Source of the DNA: Saccharomyces uvarum
Taxonomy: Eukaryota > Ascomycota > Saccharomycetes > Saccharomycetales > Saccharomycetaceae
Length of the DNA: 64,000 bases
Assembly (NCBI GenBank): GCA_947243795.1
Contig: OX365935.1
Coordinates: forward strand, 496,001 to 560,000
Direction: 5' to 3'
Each line of letters opens with the position of its first letter. The stretch's first letter is position 1. Below, in pieces: positions 48,496-58,222 of this stretch. The position numbers were made by a program, and so were the translations under genes. Below the pieces are notes generated by a model, which made no database searches, was not told the origin of the DNA, and saw nothing but the letters and a program-made list of their open reading frames with translations.

Positions 48496-49671
48496 TTACA
48501 GGTCGATACAAGGCTGGTCTGTAATATCTTTTCCATACCAGATTGTCCAAGTTTTGGAGTATTTATTATATAAATACGAACCCTTTTGTTCGTATTCTTC
48601 CATGGCTCTCATAGCACTAGATATATCGTAAAAGAATATGGAAACACATAATTTCCTCGATACAATGGGGGTGATCTCTAGAACCTCCCCAAAATTTTGA
48701 AAATCCTTTTCTAATTCTTGAATGTCAATATTTTCTAAACTCTGTGACTTGTCTTGACTTGGCTTGCTAACTATAGTTTTTGATGAACTTTTTTTTACGA
48801 TCAAGCACCTCGATATAAGTTTTTCCTCGTCTAATATTCTGTTTACGGACTGTTCTTTCATAATATTTTCATACGTACTTTCAAGGAAAATCCACTCTGG
48901 TCTCAAATGAGTCCCATTGACTCTAAAAATATTCGTCGTCGCATACTTCATAAATGACTGGGCCCCATCATAGTTTAGGAAAAATAGGTCAACTTTATGC
49001 AAAGAGCGTTCCGGAGTATCGTATCTGTAAACCACAATCCTTTCCAGAGACCCACCACGCACTTGAGACAAAACACTAGCAATTCCTGTGCCACGTGGAA
49101 TATCGTTTATCGAAACCGATCTTGTTTTGGAAAAGGTAGAATTCTGAGCCTCTGTTGCTTTTTCATCAAATTTTGTTTCTTCTGAGCACTGAGCACCTTT
49201 CGAAACCAAATCGTGACCGTTGTATTTGCCATTCCCGTAGAAATCCCTGACCGCCGTTTCTGACTTTTTATTACTGTCATCTTCTATAAAGAATGAACAA
49301 CCTTGCGAATGATGCTGTCTTTTCCATAGTTGTTGATCATTTTTATATCCTTTCTTTGCACGTCTTTTGTTCGCAATTGCCTTTACAGGTGTATAAGAAT
49401 CTGTCCCACATGAATCAGTCTCATCCCCAAACAAATAAGCTTTTGCAAACCGTCTAAATCCCACAAGTTCGTTCCCGTTTGAACTTGAAGTGTCATTAAA
49501 GAAGGAAAAAAATGATGGCTTTCTCGATCTCAAAACCTTTTTCCTTACATCTTCTGAGCCTTTGTTTTTTGTGTAAATTTCTGTATTCGAATAATAGTTC
49601 CGATGCATCTGATGAAGTGATACACCTTTTGGTTTATTATCGTTATTATTTTCGTTAATGCTCAACCTCAA
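48496..49671 (-). CDS. SSP2: Sporulation-specific protein Ssp2
   Basis: Meiosis-specific activator of the MAP kinase Smk1, needed for outer spore wall assembly. 391 residues. The N-terminal 190 are Ser/Asn/Lys-rich and disordered. The C-terminal half contains RRM-like folds: SLERIVVYRYDTPERSLHKVDLFFLNYDGAQSFMKY (about 210-245) and EVLEITPIVSRKLCVSIFFYDISSAMRAMEEY (about 330-365). It is about 20 residues longer than S. cerevisiae. Its stop is 90 bp from that of MET7. Confidence 0.92.
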   Translation of the reverse strand: MRLSINENNNDNKPKGVSLHQMHRNYYSNTEIYTKNKGSEDVRKKVLRSRKPSFFSFFNDTSSSNGNELVGFRRFAKAYLFGDETDSCGTDSYTPVKAIANKRRAKKGYKNDQQLWKRQHHSQGCSFFIEDDSNKKSETAVRDFYGNGKYNGHDLVSKGAQCSEETKFDEKATEAQNSTFSKTRSVSINDIPRGTGIASVLSQVRGGSLERIVVYRYDTPERSLHKVDLFFLNYDGAQSFMKYATTNIFRVNGTHLRPEWIFLESTYENIMKEQSVNRILDEEKLISRCLIVKKSSSKTIVSKPSQDKSQSLENIDIQELEKDFQNFGEVLEITPIVSRKLCVSIFFYDISSAMRAMEEYEQKGSYLYNKYSKTWTIWYGKDITDQPCIDL

Positions 49672-49938
49672 TACACGAGGTTATTCTTGTTTTTTTTGTT
49701 TATAATGTATTGATAGCTATTGGACAACAACGCCTTAATTTCCGAGTTATTCTGTGCAAGGAACGTGGTCACTTCCTCAGGAGGAACACATCATAAAGAT
49801 GTTTACTTTTAAAAAACGCTTCATCTTTGTGCGCCTTGCACATATTCAATTACCGACGCCTTGAAAGTTCATAAAAAAATGTACGGAAAAAGCATTAATT
49901 AAAAAAGCAAACTAATATACAGAATACGTTTTAGCTAA

Positions 49939-51972
49939 TTAATTTCCCTGTTTGACATCGCACATATCACCGCGGCGAGAAGTCTCGACTTTCATTAGCT
50001 CACGTAGTGCCATGGTAGCATAAGAAGATGTCCCTAATTGGAACTTTAATACCACAGCAGTCTTCTCACCACCTTTGTCTGGCATATATCTGTCTAACTT
50101 GGCCTTCATATACTTTTGACCACTTTCTTTTGCTCTTGTGTTATTCAAAATGTCTAAATCTGTGTTTGCTATTTGTTGAGAAGGATCATCATAGTGGATT
50201 ATTTTATATTCTAAGCTCTTAGGCTTTTGAACAACGTTTCTATAAGAGCCAGCTAGTGAAAAATCACGGACTTTTCTCCTCATATCGAATGGGTCCATAT
50301 TGTCTGCTTTTAATATATCCACATAGAGTTGCTTCAATTCTTCATTAGAAGGATAAAGCACGTCAAACCCTGGTGATGGTAATACAACATCTTCCATGGT
50401 ATACTTACCTGAGTCAATATCTTCTTGAGTCACAGCTTTTGCGCGAACAAATCGGGCTTCACGAACATCTTCATCAAAATCGTCATCGTCTATGCTGGTC
50501 TCAGACGCGGGCTTTTCAGTATCATCAATGACAAGGTCACCGACAACCAGTTTCAAACCATATAGCTCTATCCGTTTACTGGCAATAGAATTCCAGACAT
50601 AACTTTGGTAAGCATGCACATACATAGTTCTCAAGTTCCTTGGAATTTTCATTATAGCCGTGTAATAGGCGTTTGCAGAATATGTTCCATCATCTTCTTT
50701 TCTCTGGTTGGACAAAGAATATAATAATGCATTTTCAGCAAGACACTGTCTAGGCATCTGCTTCAAGGCTAAGGCAGCATCCCTAGTTTCTGCCCAGATT
50801 TTTCTAGCCTCCTTAGATTTTGGAAGCACATTTTCTTGGTCAGATAAAATCAGTTCAGCAGCTTTTTCCCAGTTGGACAAAAGTAATTCTCTACCAATTG
50901 TGTGTGTAGAGATACTGAATGTACCGAATCTTTGCATACCAAAATAATTTATAAACCCATTTTCTGATAATGATGTACAACCGTTGGAAACAATATCTTC
51001 CAGTGTGACTTCGCTATCACCTGCAGTTACATCCCTAATAACAATGACGAATTCATTACCCTTCAAGTCACCCAGATTCAAACTTGTATCTGAGAAGTTG
51101 TAGTTACCGATAATCATCCCTTTTAAAGTTTTGTTTAAAGCGTTCAGTCTATCCATACCGATTCTTGAAATGGAAAGTCTTTGGCACGTTACAGCTCTAC
51201 GGTCCTTGGTACCCGCATATCTAATGACACGACTTGGAACTCTCAATAACTTCGTTATAACATTGACGGCTTCCATGGTGTCTTTATTTTCCTTATGTAA
51301 GGTGAAGTGAACGAAATCTTTGCTTGGACCATATCCCCAATTCTCCACGCCATTAGCATCTTTAGTTTGGTTAATCTTTTCTTCTTTGTTAGTCCTTGAA
51401 TTTCTAGTAGATCTTGCAATCTTAAAAGTGTTGCCGTCAGTGGTTACGGATTCCAGTTCGTTGTTGAAGGCTTGACGCAATAACTGATGAATCTTAGTTC
51501 TAACGGTCTTATCTTCAAAACTTTTTGTCGACTCCATCTTATTAGCCATACGGTAAACGGATTCGATGTTGGACACATCTTCTTCCCCAAATATCTCCAC
51601 CAACTCCTCCCTCAATTGAGAATCGACTTTGAATTCTTGTCTTCTAGCTGCTTCAACTTCCCTTTCTGCACTGACCTCTTCCCTAGAGCGTTGTGGTTTT
51701 TTTGGCATCTTAAACCCTTTATCTGTTAAATGAATGACACTGCCTTCTTGGTCAATCTCATTAACTAAAAAGTCAGTGTACCGTTGCTTAATTTGGCCTC
51801 TAAATCCTGACAATTCTGGAGATAGAAAATAAGTAATCCCGACATCTGCTTCATGAATACCGCTATCTATCTGGGTGTGTTGTTCAATCTTTGATTTCTT
51901 GGCGACATTTTCCGGAGATTCCACAGTAGTATCAAGGGATCTCTTTACAGTAACATCGGTGAGATCGGACAT
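49939..51972 (-). CDS. PUS7: Pseudouridine synthase Pus7
   Basis: TruD-family enzyme modifying U2 snRNA position 35, 5S rRNA, tRNAs at 13 and 35, and many mRNAs at UGUAR sites. The frame is open three codons further (TTG at 51981), but the ATG at 51972 gives 677 residues and matches S. cerevisiae. The catalytic Asp is in RYAGTKDRRAVTCQ, about residue 257. The TRUD insertion domain lies between GFINYFGMQRFGT and the C-terminal NLRTMYVHAYQSYVWN. A basic N-terminal segment (KKSKIEQ) may be a nuclear signal. PAC and RRPE sites upstream point to the ribosome-biogenesis regulon. Confidence 0.97.
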   Translation of the reverse strand: MSDLTDVTVKRSLDTTVESPENVAKKSKIEQHTQIDSGIHEADVGITYFLSPELSGFRGQIKQRYTDFLVNEIDQEGSVIHLTDKGFKMPKKPQRSREEVSAEREVEAARRQEFKVDSQLREELVEIFGEEDVSNIESVYRMANKMESTKSFEDKTVRTKIHQLLRQAFNNELESVTTDGNTFKIARSTRNSRTNKEEKINQTKDANGVENWGYGPSKDFVHFTLHKENKDTMEAVNVITKLLRVPSRVIRYAGTKDRRAVTCQRLSISRIGMDRLNALNKTLKGMIIGNYNFSDTSLNLGDLKGNEFVIVIRDVTAGDSEVTLEDIVSNGCTSLSENGFINYFGMQRFGTFSISTHTIGRELLLSNWEKAAELILSDQENVLPKSKEARKIWAETRDAALALKQMPRQCLAENALLYSLSNQRKEDDGTYSANAYYTAIMKIPRNLRTMYVHAYQSYVWNSIASKRIELYGLKLVVGDLVIDDTEKPASETSIDDDDFDEDVREARFVRAKAVTQEDIDSGKYTMEDVVLPSPGFDVLYPSNEELKQLYVDILKADNMDPFDMRRKVRDFSLAGSYRNVVQKPKSLEYKIIHYDDPSQQIANTDLDILNNTRAKESGQKYMKAKLDRYMPDKGGEKTAVVLKFQLGTSSYATMALRELMKVETSRRGDMCDVKQGN

Positions 51973-52029
51973 GATATGCAACTGAGACTTTGGTTTCTTC
52001 TTAGGGCAAAATCAATGGATTTAATTAAT

Positions 52030-52085
52030 CGATGAGCTAAGTGAGTGTATTCCTTTTGTTATAGTGAAAAACTATGGAAAATTTT
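52030..52085. promoter_or_regulatory. PAC and RRPE motifs in the PUS7-ESA1 promoter
   Basis: CGATGAGCT at 52030-52038 matches PAC (GCGATGAGCT), and AAAATTTT at 52078-52085 matches the RRPE core. This pair marks ribosome-biogenesis genes. A Reb1-like CTACCCGG lies at 52093-52100. PUS7, whose ATG is 58 bases away, is the likelier target than ESA1. Confidence 0.55.
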
Positions 52086-52261
52086 CAAACCGCTACCCGG
52101 CCTTAAAAAAGGTACAGCAATGGCTAATGGAACAATAGTTAGAAAGATAAAAAGTTGATATATATTTTAAGGAACACAACGGGGAAAAGAAAATAGTAGG
52201 CCACCATTTCCCCAGACGTATTCTGTACTACCCTTACCAAGAGGTTATAAGCAAATTATAG

Positions 52262-53596
52262 ATGTCACATGACGGAGAAGAAGAGCCTGGTATTGCCAAA
52301 AAGGTAGACTCTGTAGCTGATATTATTATCAAATGCCAATGTTGGGTCGAAAAAAATGATGAGGAACGTCTTGCTGAGATATTATCGATAAATACAAGAA
52401 AATCGCCACCAAAATTTTATGTTCACTACGTCAATTATAATAAGCGTTTGGATGAATGGATCACCACTGAGAGAATAAACCTGGATAAAGATGTACTATA
52501 TCCAAAACCAAAGGCAGCTGACGACGAAGAGAGCAAGAAGCAAAAGAAGAAGAAAACACCTGCCGCCACACCTCAGGCAACTTTGCAAGATGGAGCAGAC
52601 GTTATCTCAAGGGAAAATACAGATGTTATGGATTTAGACAATCTGAATGTACAGGGAGTAAAAGATGAAAATATATCACACGAGGATGAAATCAAGAAAT
52701 TGAGAACTTCCGGTTCCATGACACAAAATCCGCACGAAGTGGCGCGTGTTAGAAACTTGAATCGAATAATCATGGGGAAATACGAAATAGAACCATGGTA
52801 TTTCTCTCCATACCCCATTGAATTAACCGATGAGGACTTTATTTATATTGATGACTTTACGCTGCAATATTTTGGGTCTAAGAAACAATACGAACGCTAC
52901 AGGAAGAAGTGCACACTAAGACACCCACCAGGGAATGAAATTTATCGTGATGATTACGTATCATTTTTTGAAATTGATGGGAGAAAGCAAAGGACGTGGT
53001 GTCGTAATCTCTGCTTACTATCAAAACTGTTCTTAGATCATAAAACATTGTACTACGACGTTGACCCATTTTTATTTTATTGCATGACAAGACGAGATGC
53101 ACTAGGCCATCACCTGGTGGGATACTTCTCTAAAGAAAAGGAATCCGCAGATGCTTACAATGTGGCATGTATCTTAACACTACCACAATATCAAAGAATG
53201 GGATATGGTAAGTTATTAATCGAATTTTCTTACGAGTTGTCGAAGAAGGAAAACAAGGTTGGTTCGCCCGAAAAACCGCTATCTGATCTGGGTTTATTAT
53301 CCTACAGAGCCTATTGGTCAGATACTTTGATAACACTACTAGTGGAGCATAAAAAGGAGATTACTATCGACGAAATAAGTTCGATGACCTCAATGACTAC
53401 AACGGACATACTGCACACTGCAAAGACTTTGAATATTCTACGATACTATAAGGGACAGCATATTATTTTTTTGAATGAAGATATTTTAGATAGATACAAT
53501 CTACTGAAAGCCAAAAAGAGAAGAAACATAGATGCCAACAGGCTCATTTGGAAACCACCGGTATTTACTGCATCTCAATTACGCTTTGCCTGGTAA
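52262..53596 (+). CDS. ESA1: Catalytic subunit of NuA4 histone acetyltransferase, Esa1
   Basis: Essential MYST-family enzyme acetylating histones H4, H2A and H2A.Z in NuA4 and Piccolo NuA4. The N-terminal tudor/chromo-barrel domain covers about 22-75 (CQCWVEKNDEERLAEILSI). A basic acidic linker follows. The MYST domain starts near 165. Zn-finger-like residues are around CTLRHPPGNEIYRDD. The active-site Cys is at 303 (NVACILTLP), the acetyl-CoA loop is QYQRMGYGKLLI (309-320), and the general-base Glu is at 337 (SPEKPLSDLG). Length is 444, one less than S. cerevisiae. Confidence 0.98.
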   Translation: MSHDGEEEPGIAKKVDSVADIIIKCQCWVEKNDEERLAEILSINTRKSPPKFYVHYVNYNKRLDEWITTERINLDKDVLYPKPKAADDEESKKQKKKKTPAATPQATLQDGADVISRENTDVMDLDNLNVQGVKDENISHEDEIKKLRTSGSMTQNPHEVARVRNLNRIIMGKYEIEPWYFSPYPIELTDEDFIYIDDFTLQYFGSKKQYERYRKKCTLRHPPGNEIYRDDYVSFFEIDGRKQRTWCRNLCLLSKLFLDHKTLYYDVDPFLFYCMTRRDALGHHLVGYFSKEKESADAYNVACILTLPQYQRMGYGKLLIEFSYELSKKENKVGSPEKPLSDLGLLSYRAYWSDTLITLLVEHKKEITIDEISSMTSMTTTDILHTAKTLNILRYYKGQHIIFLNEDILDRYNLLKAKKRRNIDANRLIWKPPVFTASQLRFAW

Positions 53597-53817
53597 GACA
53601 CGTAGCGCTCAATAGAAACTCAAATGTCAAAGTAACCTCTAGTGCATACCTTTAAAATAAATAGAGATTATTTAGACAAATTAATATTCCATAACTTCTG
53701 TATAAAAACTCCAGTATTTTTAGACGATAGCGTGTTTACGCAAAATACACAACTTAAACACTGCAAAAATTCATGTTATTCAAGAATATTTTCTTTTTCA
53801 TAAACCTTTCTCACCAA

Positions 53818-55074
53818 TTAACCAACTATCTTGAATTCTGCATCCGTTACCCCATATTTATTTCTATTTTCATAGTATAGTCTTTGCAATTCTTTTATAT
53901 ACAAGTCGTGGAAATGATTAACGACGTCATCTGGAGGATTTACTATTTGTTTTTCCACATAAATGGGTCTCCCTACCACAACATTGATAGGTGCTCTAAA
54001 TGGTAATAAACCGAAATCATAATTGAATAATCCCCTTGCATAGAAGATGGGAATGGTGAAACCGAAGTTTTCCTTGAACCATAATTGCATCTTACCCAAC
54101 GTCGAATCCTCTTCGGTGTTTAATACATTATAACAGTTGACCTCTCCGAATGCAAACACGGGGACTAGATTGGTATTCCCTGTTTGAATGGCCAGTTTGA
54201 TGAATCCCTTTCTTTTGTTCAAGATTAGTTGTGTGCCATTTGTTGAACTTAACAAAGATTCCCTGGCACCACCAACAACAATACAGATTGATTGGTTTTT
54301 GCTCAAGGTCCTTAAAGCATTCTTTCTTGACACAGAAGATATACCTAACGCCAATAAGTAATCTCTATAAAAAGGGATATGAAATTGAGTGACCAATGTC
54401 ATCAAGGAAATAGGAATACCAGGAAAGATTTTAGAATAGTTACAACCTTCAGTTGCAAACGCTCCGAACGCGCCCAGGGCACCAATCCCGTGTGGATGAT
54501 AACCGAATAGATACGTTGGCCCCGTACATTCCTGGTCGCGGTAATCAATGGTAGAGTAGCTTTTCAAGTTAATAGAATACTTGGTTGGCCACAATCTGAT
54601 CTTGAACACCTTGTCATTATTGTTCTTGTTCTTTGAGAGCGTAAAAGTTGGTTTCAAGTCCGCGGTCTTGATCAAGGTTATGGGGAAGTAGTCACAATAC
54701 CATCTCCAAACTGATAGTGAACGAAACTGAAGGGAATACCTGTTTACCACATCACCAGTTGCAGGAGATCTATCGAAGAAAAAGTAGATCATATATGGGA
54801 TAACAAAAAACCATAGTGCCGGCGTCGATATTGCAAACAGTGCAAATATAGAAAACACTACAAAGGAGGATGTGTGCCATGCCACAGCCAGCGTTTGCAA
54901 CCTCCTTTCAAAGGGCGTTGCCAAGGGACAACAAAACTCTAGTTGTGGCTTGGGACTTTGGTCTTTCTTATCGATGATTACCGAGGGTTGATTCTCATGC
55001 TGTTCGGTAATACCGGCCGTAGCGCTCCACTCTTCATTCAATCTTCTTCTTAAAGTATTGGTTGTCTCTGACAT
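53818..55074 (-). CDS. DGA1: Diacylglycerol O-acyltransferase Dga1
   Basis: DGAT2-family enzyme of ER and lipid droplets making triacylglycerol from diacylglycerol and acyl-CoA. 418 residues. Hydrophobic hairpin at about 68-100. The YFP motif is at 129-131, and the catalytic HPHG at 193-196 in YHPHGIGALGAFG. Further family blocks are RKNALRTLSKNQSICIVVGGARESL and FGEVNCYN. It converges with ESA1. TG-rich microsatellite sequence begins 25 bases before the start (see findings). Confidence 0.97.
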   Translation of the reverse strand: MSETTNTLRRRLNEEWSATAGITEQHENQPSVIIDKKDQSPKPQLEFCCPLATPFERRLQTLAVAWHTSSFVVFSIFALFAISTPALWFFVIPYMIYFFFDRSPATGDVVNRYSLQFRSLSVWRWYCDYFPITLIKTADLKPTFTLSKNKNNNDKVFKIRLWPTKYSINLKSYSTIDYRDQECTGPTYLFGYHPHGIGALGAFGAFATEGCNYSKIFPGIPISLMTLVTQFHIPFYRDYLLALGISSVSRKNALRTLSKNQSICIVVGGARESLLSSTNGTQLILNKRKGFIKLAIQTGNTNLVPVFAFGEVNCYNVLNTEEDSTLGKMQLWFKENFGFTIPIFYARGLFNYDFGLLPFRAPINVVVGRPIYVEKQIVNPPDDVVNHFHDLYIKELQRLYYENRNKYGVTDAEFKIVG

Positions 55075-55097
55075 TATTACTGCTGTTCGAATGGTGC

Positions 55098-55128
55098 CTG
55101 TATGTGTATGTGTGTGTATGCGTGTGTG
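55098..55128 (+). repeat. TG/TATG microsatellite upstream of DGA1
   Basis: Alternating TGTATG and TGTG units, about 31 bases, in the likely DGA1 5' leader. Confidence 0.8.
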
Positions 55129-55492
55129 GTGGAATATATGATATTGGTGGACGACTCCTTAATAAAATAAGCGTGATCTGGAACAAACGAAAAGAGGAAA
55201 AAGGCTTTGGCGAAAGTGCAATGAAGTGTTTAGACCTTAGTATAGTAGTGCGGTATAGCAAAATACAGCGACGGTGCTAGTTTGCTTTGGGGAGGGGGTC
55301 TTCAAATCGAGTATTGTATTTTCTTCAAATTCCCTATTACGTCAAAGCTGTCAAAATCTATTAAATGAAGAAAAAAAATCATGTCGCATGCCTTTGTTCT
55401 GTCTCCGCCGCAATTTTTCGCTGCAAAGAATAGCTAAAGAAGCTCTTCTGACTTGGCATAATGATAATAATAATGATAACAGTAAATACCCA

Positions 55493-55518
55493 ACACATAC
55501 ACATACACATACACACGC
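55493..55518 (+). repeat. ACAC/ACATAC microsatellite downstream of ENV9
   Basis: Units of ACACAT in tandem, the reverse complement in kind of the repeat 380 bp away. It is in the ENV9 3' region. Confidence 0.8.
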
Positions 55519-55552
55519 CTATCTATCCTATCTATTCACTCTGTCTCCGTGG

Positions 55553-56527
55553 TTATATCTCGAACCCGCGGTCTCTTAGCTGATGGACGGTCCAGATCCA
55601 GGTCGATGCTGCGTCATCGACGTTGTTGGAAACGTAGCTCGACTTGGACTCTTTGCCCCCCGTGGTGAAGTACTTCCCGTTGTCTGTCTCGACCGACAAC
55701 GCCGGGTCCAATGCACATTTTAGAGTGGCCAGTGAGCCTTGTTCGTTGGATACGCCGAAAAAGAACCCGACGACCTGAAACAGGAGCCAGAAGAAAATGC
55801 CCACGATGGGCAGTCTTGTCCAGTAGCTGAACAGGTTTGTGTTCATCACCAAGCCCGGGTGGACGGACAGGCACAGGACGTCCGGGTACTTAATGGCCAA
55901 CATCTTCGTGCATTGGATCAGCGCCGTCTTGCTCATCGCGTACCGAAACCACGTAAAAAGCATGTTAGGCTTGTAGTCCCATATCTTGCTTAGAGTCCAG
56001 TACGTTAGCTCGAGCCGATGGCCCACAGAAGACAGAGAGATGACTCTGCCATGGCACTGGCGGAGCAGGGGCAGCAGCTTCATCGTGAAGAAGAAGTGCG
56101 AAATGTAGTTCGTCTGCAGTTGTACTTCGAACCTGTCCTTCGTTATCTCCAAGGGCACTGCCATGATCCCTGCGTTATTGATCAACACATCGATATGGTC
56201 TTCCAGCTTCAGGATCTTGAGCGACGCCCTCTCCACACACTTCAAGTCTGTCAAATCCAAATGGATGTAATGCAAAGACCCTAGCCGCCGTACATTCGGG
56301 CCTGGGCCGTCGCCGCTGTCATGGCACCTCTTCTTCGCCTCCGCGAGTATCTCCTGGATGGCCTTCGAGATCTTGTGGGAGTTCCTCCCACAGATGTAAA
56401 CGACGAACCCGTGCAAATACAGGTGCAGGACGGTATACCAACCGATCCCAGTGTTCCCACCAGTCACCACGGCAATCTTCCGGTCCACTGCCGGGTTGTA
56501 GTATGGCAATATTCGTGGGTCTAGCAT
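55553..56527 (-). CDS. ENV9: Short-chain dehydrogenase/reductase Env9
   Basis: Lipid-droplet-associated SDR oxidoreductase implicated in vacuolar morphology; substrate not settled. Cofactor motif TGGNTGIGW at about residues 22-30, NNAGIM at about 115-120, catalytic Ser in ISLSSVGH, and YAMSK with the catalytic Tyr and Lys near 200-204. A hydrophobic stretch at about 235-257 ([21 protein letters not shown]) could anchor it to a membrane. Length is 324. Codons are strongly G/C-ending, so the gene stands out as a GC-rich island. Confidence 0.93.
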   Translation of the reverse strand: MLDPRILPYYNPAVDRKIAVVTGGNTGIGWYTVLHLYLHGFVVYICGRNSHKISKAIQEILAEAKKRCHDSGDGPGPNVRRLGSLHYIHLDLTDLKCVERASLKILKLEDHIDVLINNAGIMAVPLEITKDRFEVQLQTNYISHFFFTMKLLPLLRQCHGRVISLSSVGHRLELTYWTLSKIWDYKPNMLFTWFRYAMSKTALIQCTKMLAIKYPDVLCLSVHPGLVMNTNLFSYWTRLPIVGIFFWLLFQVVGFFFGVSNEQGSLATLKCALDPALSVETDNGKYFTTGGKESKSSYVSNNVDDAASTWIWTVHQLRDRGFEI

Positions 56528-56885
56528 CCTGCCTCTGGCGTGTGTCTTGTACTACTAACGTCTGCGGGTGCCTGTAATACCAATCAGGTCTGCAACCATC
56601 GTCTTACCTGTTCCTTCAAACACAATAGCATGCCTGCGGAGTACACAATGCACCACGCTCCACACGTCATGTATATATATACATGTACATTTGGGCTTCA
56701 TTTCCTCTTTCAAATTTTTCACTGGTGTTACCCGTGAATTCCAACAGCTTCCAAACCCTATAAACCGGCGTTCAGGGTACTGGTACAGAAATTGTTACCC
56801 TGAGGATAGACCCGAGTGTCGAATTATAGGGCTTGGAGAAGGAGTCGCCCGATGGCTCATTACCGTTTTCGGAAGGTGTCAACAA

Positions 56886-56892
56886 CACGAAA
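56886..56892 (+). promoter_or_regulatory. SCB (Swi4-Swi6) site upstream of SRL1
   Basis: CACGAAA, the SBF core, followed by a C. A near match (TTCGTG) lies 170 bp closer to SRL1. SRL1 is a G1/S-expressed cell wall gene in S. cerevisiae, so SBF control is plausible. Confidence 0.45.
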
Positions 56893-57065
56893 CGCCAAAA
56901 TTCGCGGCCCACCTCCGCGGTACCTGAACCAGGGCCAGGAATTTTGGCGTTCTCTGCAGGAATGACGTGCTCGCCGATTATGAAACAAAACATGGTATGA
57001 TATCGGATGCCGTCCTGTGATTCTCGTCACTTTTGTTGGGCGCCGACGGCGAGCTTCGTGTAAGG

Positions 57066-57073
57066 TATATAAA
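57066..57073 (+). promoter_or_regulatory. TATA box upstream of SRL1
   Basis: TATATAAA, about 380 bp before the SRL1 ATG. This implies a long leader, or use of another TATA nearer the gene. Confidence 0.4.
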
Positions 57074-57448
57074 CGCGGTGATATCTTCCTTAACACATGC
57101 TTGGTTCTTTAAGCTTGATTCTTTTTTTTCTTTTCCCAAGGTTTTTTTTTTAGCTTCTTTGAAGATTTTTTTTCTCTTGGCATATTTTTTACCTTGTAAA
57201 GGGATAATCCCAACGTATAAGCAATTACTTTTACACCAGATACAATCAAGAGGTTTCTCGCGTCTCCTTCTCCTTTTTATCTTTACCCACCTACAGTTTA
57301 CTGAATTTTTTTTGCTATTTGAGCCATAGTACCCATCAACAGGTCTCGTCCATTCCCTTGTTTTTTTTTATTGTTTTAATTTCTACTACATAATTAGAAA
57401 CCACACCACCACCTTCCCACCTTAGTCATTCTTTATTCCTAAAAAAAA

Positions 57449-58222
57449 ATGCTACAAGCCACTACCCTTTTCGCTATTTTCGCCTTATTTACAGGTTCTG
57501 TCTCTGCCATCTACTCAAACAACACGGCTGCAGTCACCACTACCTTGGCGCCCAGCTACTCCTTGGAGGCCCACGAGACCACTGTGTCATACTCCGACGA
57601 AACCACCACTTACTTCGCCACCTCCACTGTCTATTCCACGCACTGGTTCACCTTGAACACGGCCACCGTCACCAACACGGCCTCTTCCTCCTCCTCCGCC
57701 TCTGGATCAACAGCATCTGCATCGACTCAAGAAACCACCTCCACCATTACCAAAGCGGTCTCCTCCTCCTCCGCCTCTGGATTAGCAGCATCTGCATCGA
57801 CTCAAGAAACCACCTCCACCGTTACCAAAGCGGCCTCCTCCTCCTCCGCCTCTGGATCAGCAGCATCTGGATCAGCCCATGAAACCACCTCAACCATCAC
57901 CTCCACTTTGCTGGTAACTCTGCATGACACCACCGTCCTGGCTCCATCGTCATCTGCAGCAGCCAGTATCGCCGACGACGGCTCGAACAACAAGGGTGCC
58001 AACATCAAATCTTTGGACCAGACCTCGACTATTTCCAACGGTTGCGTCCCAATCACCCAGTTCGTCACCGTCACCAAAGAGCCCGTCACCCAGTACGTTA
58101 CAGTCACTCCCAATATGACTACTCAATACGTTACTGTCACCGGTTCTTTCTCGGCCGCTACTGTGTCTACCGGCAACGTGCAATGGTTCAACACCACCAC
58201 CGTTACTAATTCCGCCCATTAG
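57449..58222 (+). CDS. SRL1: Ser/Thr-rich cell wall mannoprotein Srl1
   Basis: Secreted, heavily O-mannosylated wall protein; its overproduction suppresses rad53 lethality. Signal peptide 1-20 ends SVSA. The body is Ser/Thr/Ala-rich. Three 25-residue repeats (about 80-154) each read SSSSASG...ETTST. Near the C-terminus there are three copies of a QYVTVT-type element (about 203-231). At 257 residues it is about 47 longer than the S. cerevisiae protein I recall (210), about the size of two repeats. No clear GPI tail; it ends TVTNSAH. Confidence 0.93.
   Translation: MLQATTLFAIFALFTGSVSAIYSNNTAAVTTTLAPSYSLEAHETTVSYSDETTTYFATSTVYSTHWFTLNTATVTNTASSSSSASGSTASASTQETTSTITKAVSSSSASGLAASASTQETTSTVTKAASSSSASGSAASGSAHETTSTITSTLLVTLHDTTVLAPSSSAAASIADDGSNNKGANIKSLDQTSTISNGCVPITQFVTVTKEPVTQYVTVTPNMTTQYVTVTGSFSAATVSTGNVQWFNTTTVTNSAH
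57686..57910 (+). repeat. Three tandem 75-bp coding repeats in SRL1
   Basis: Three in-frame units of 25 codons (57686-57760, 57761-57835, 57836-57910). Units one and two are nearly identical in DNA; the third has diverged at its 3' half. This points to recent duplication. Confidence 0.9.

Larger units (their letters stand above)
55075..55552. other. Intergenic region DGA1 promoter / ENV9 3' end
   Basis: 478 bp with a TG-type microsatellite at 55098-55128 and a CA-type one at 55493-55518, in inverted orientation. A short ATAATGATAATAA run lies at 55459-55480. No gene. Confidence 0.5.
56528..57448. other. Divergent intergenic region ENV9-SRL1
   Basis: 921 bp. Contains an SCB site at 56886-56892, a weaker TTCGTG at 57055-57060, a TATA box at 57066-57073, and long T tracts up to SRL1. 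ORFs here are short and overlap; none resembles a family. Confidence 0.5.
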
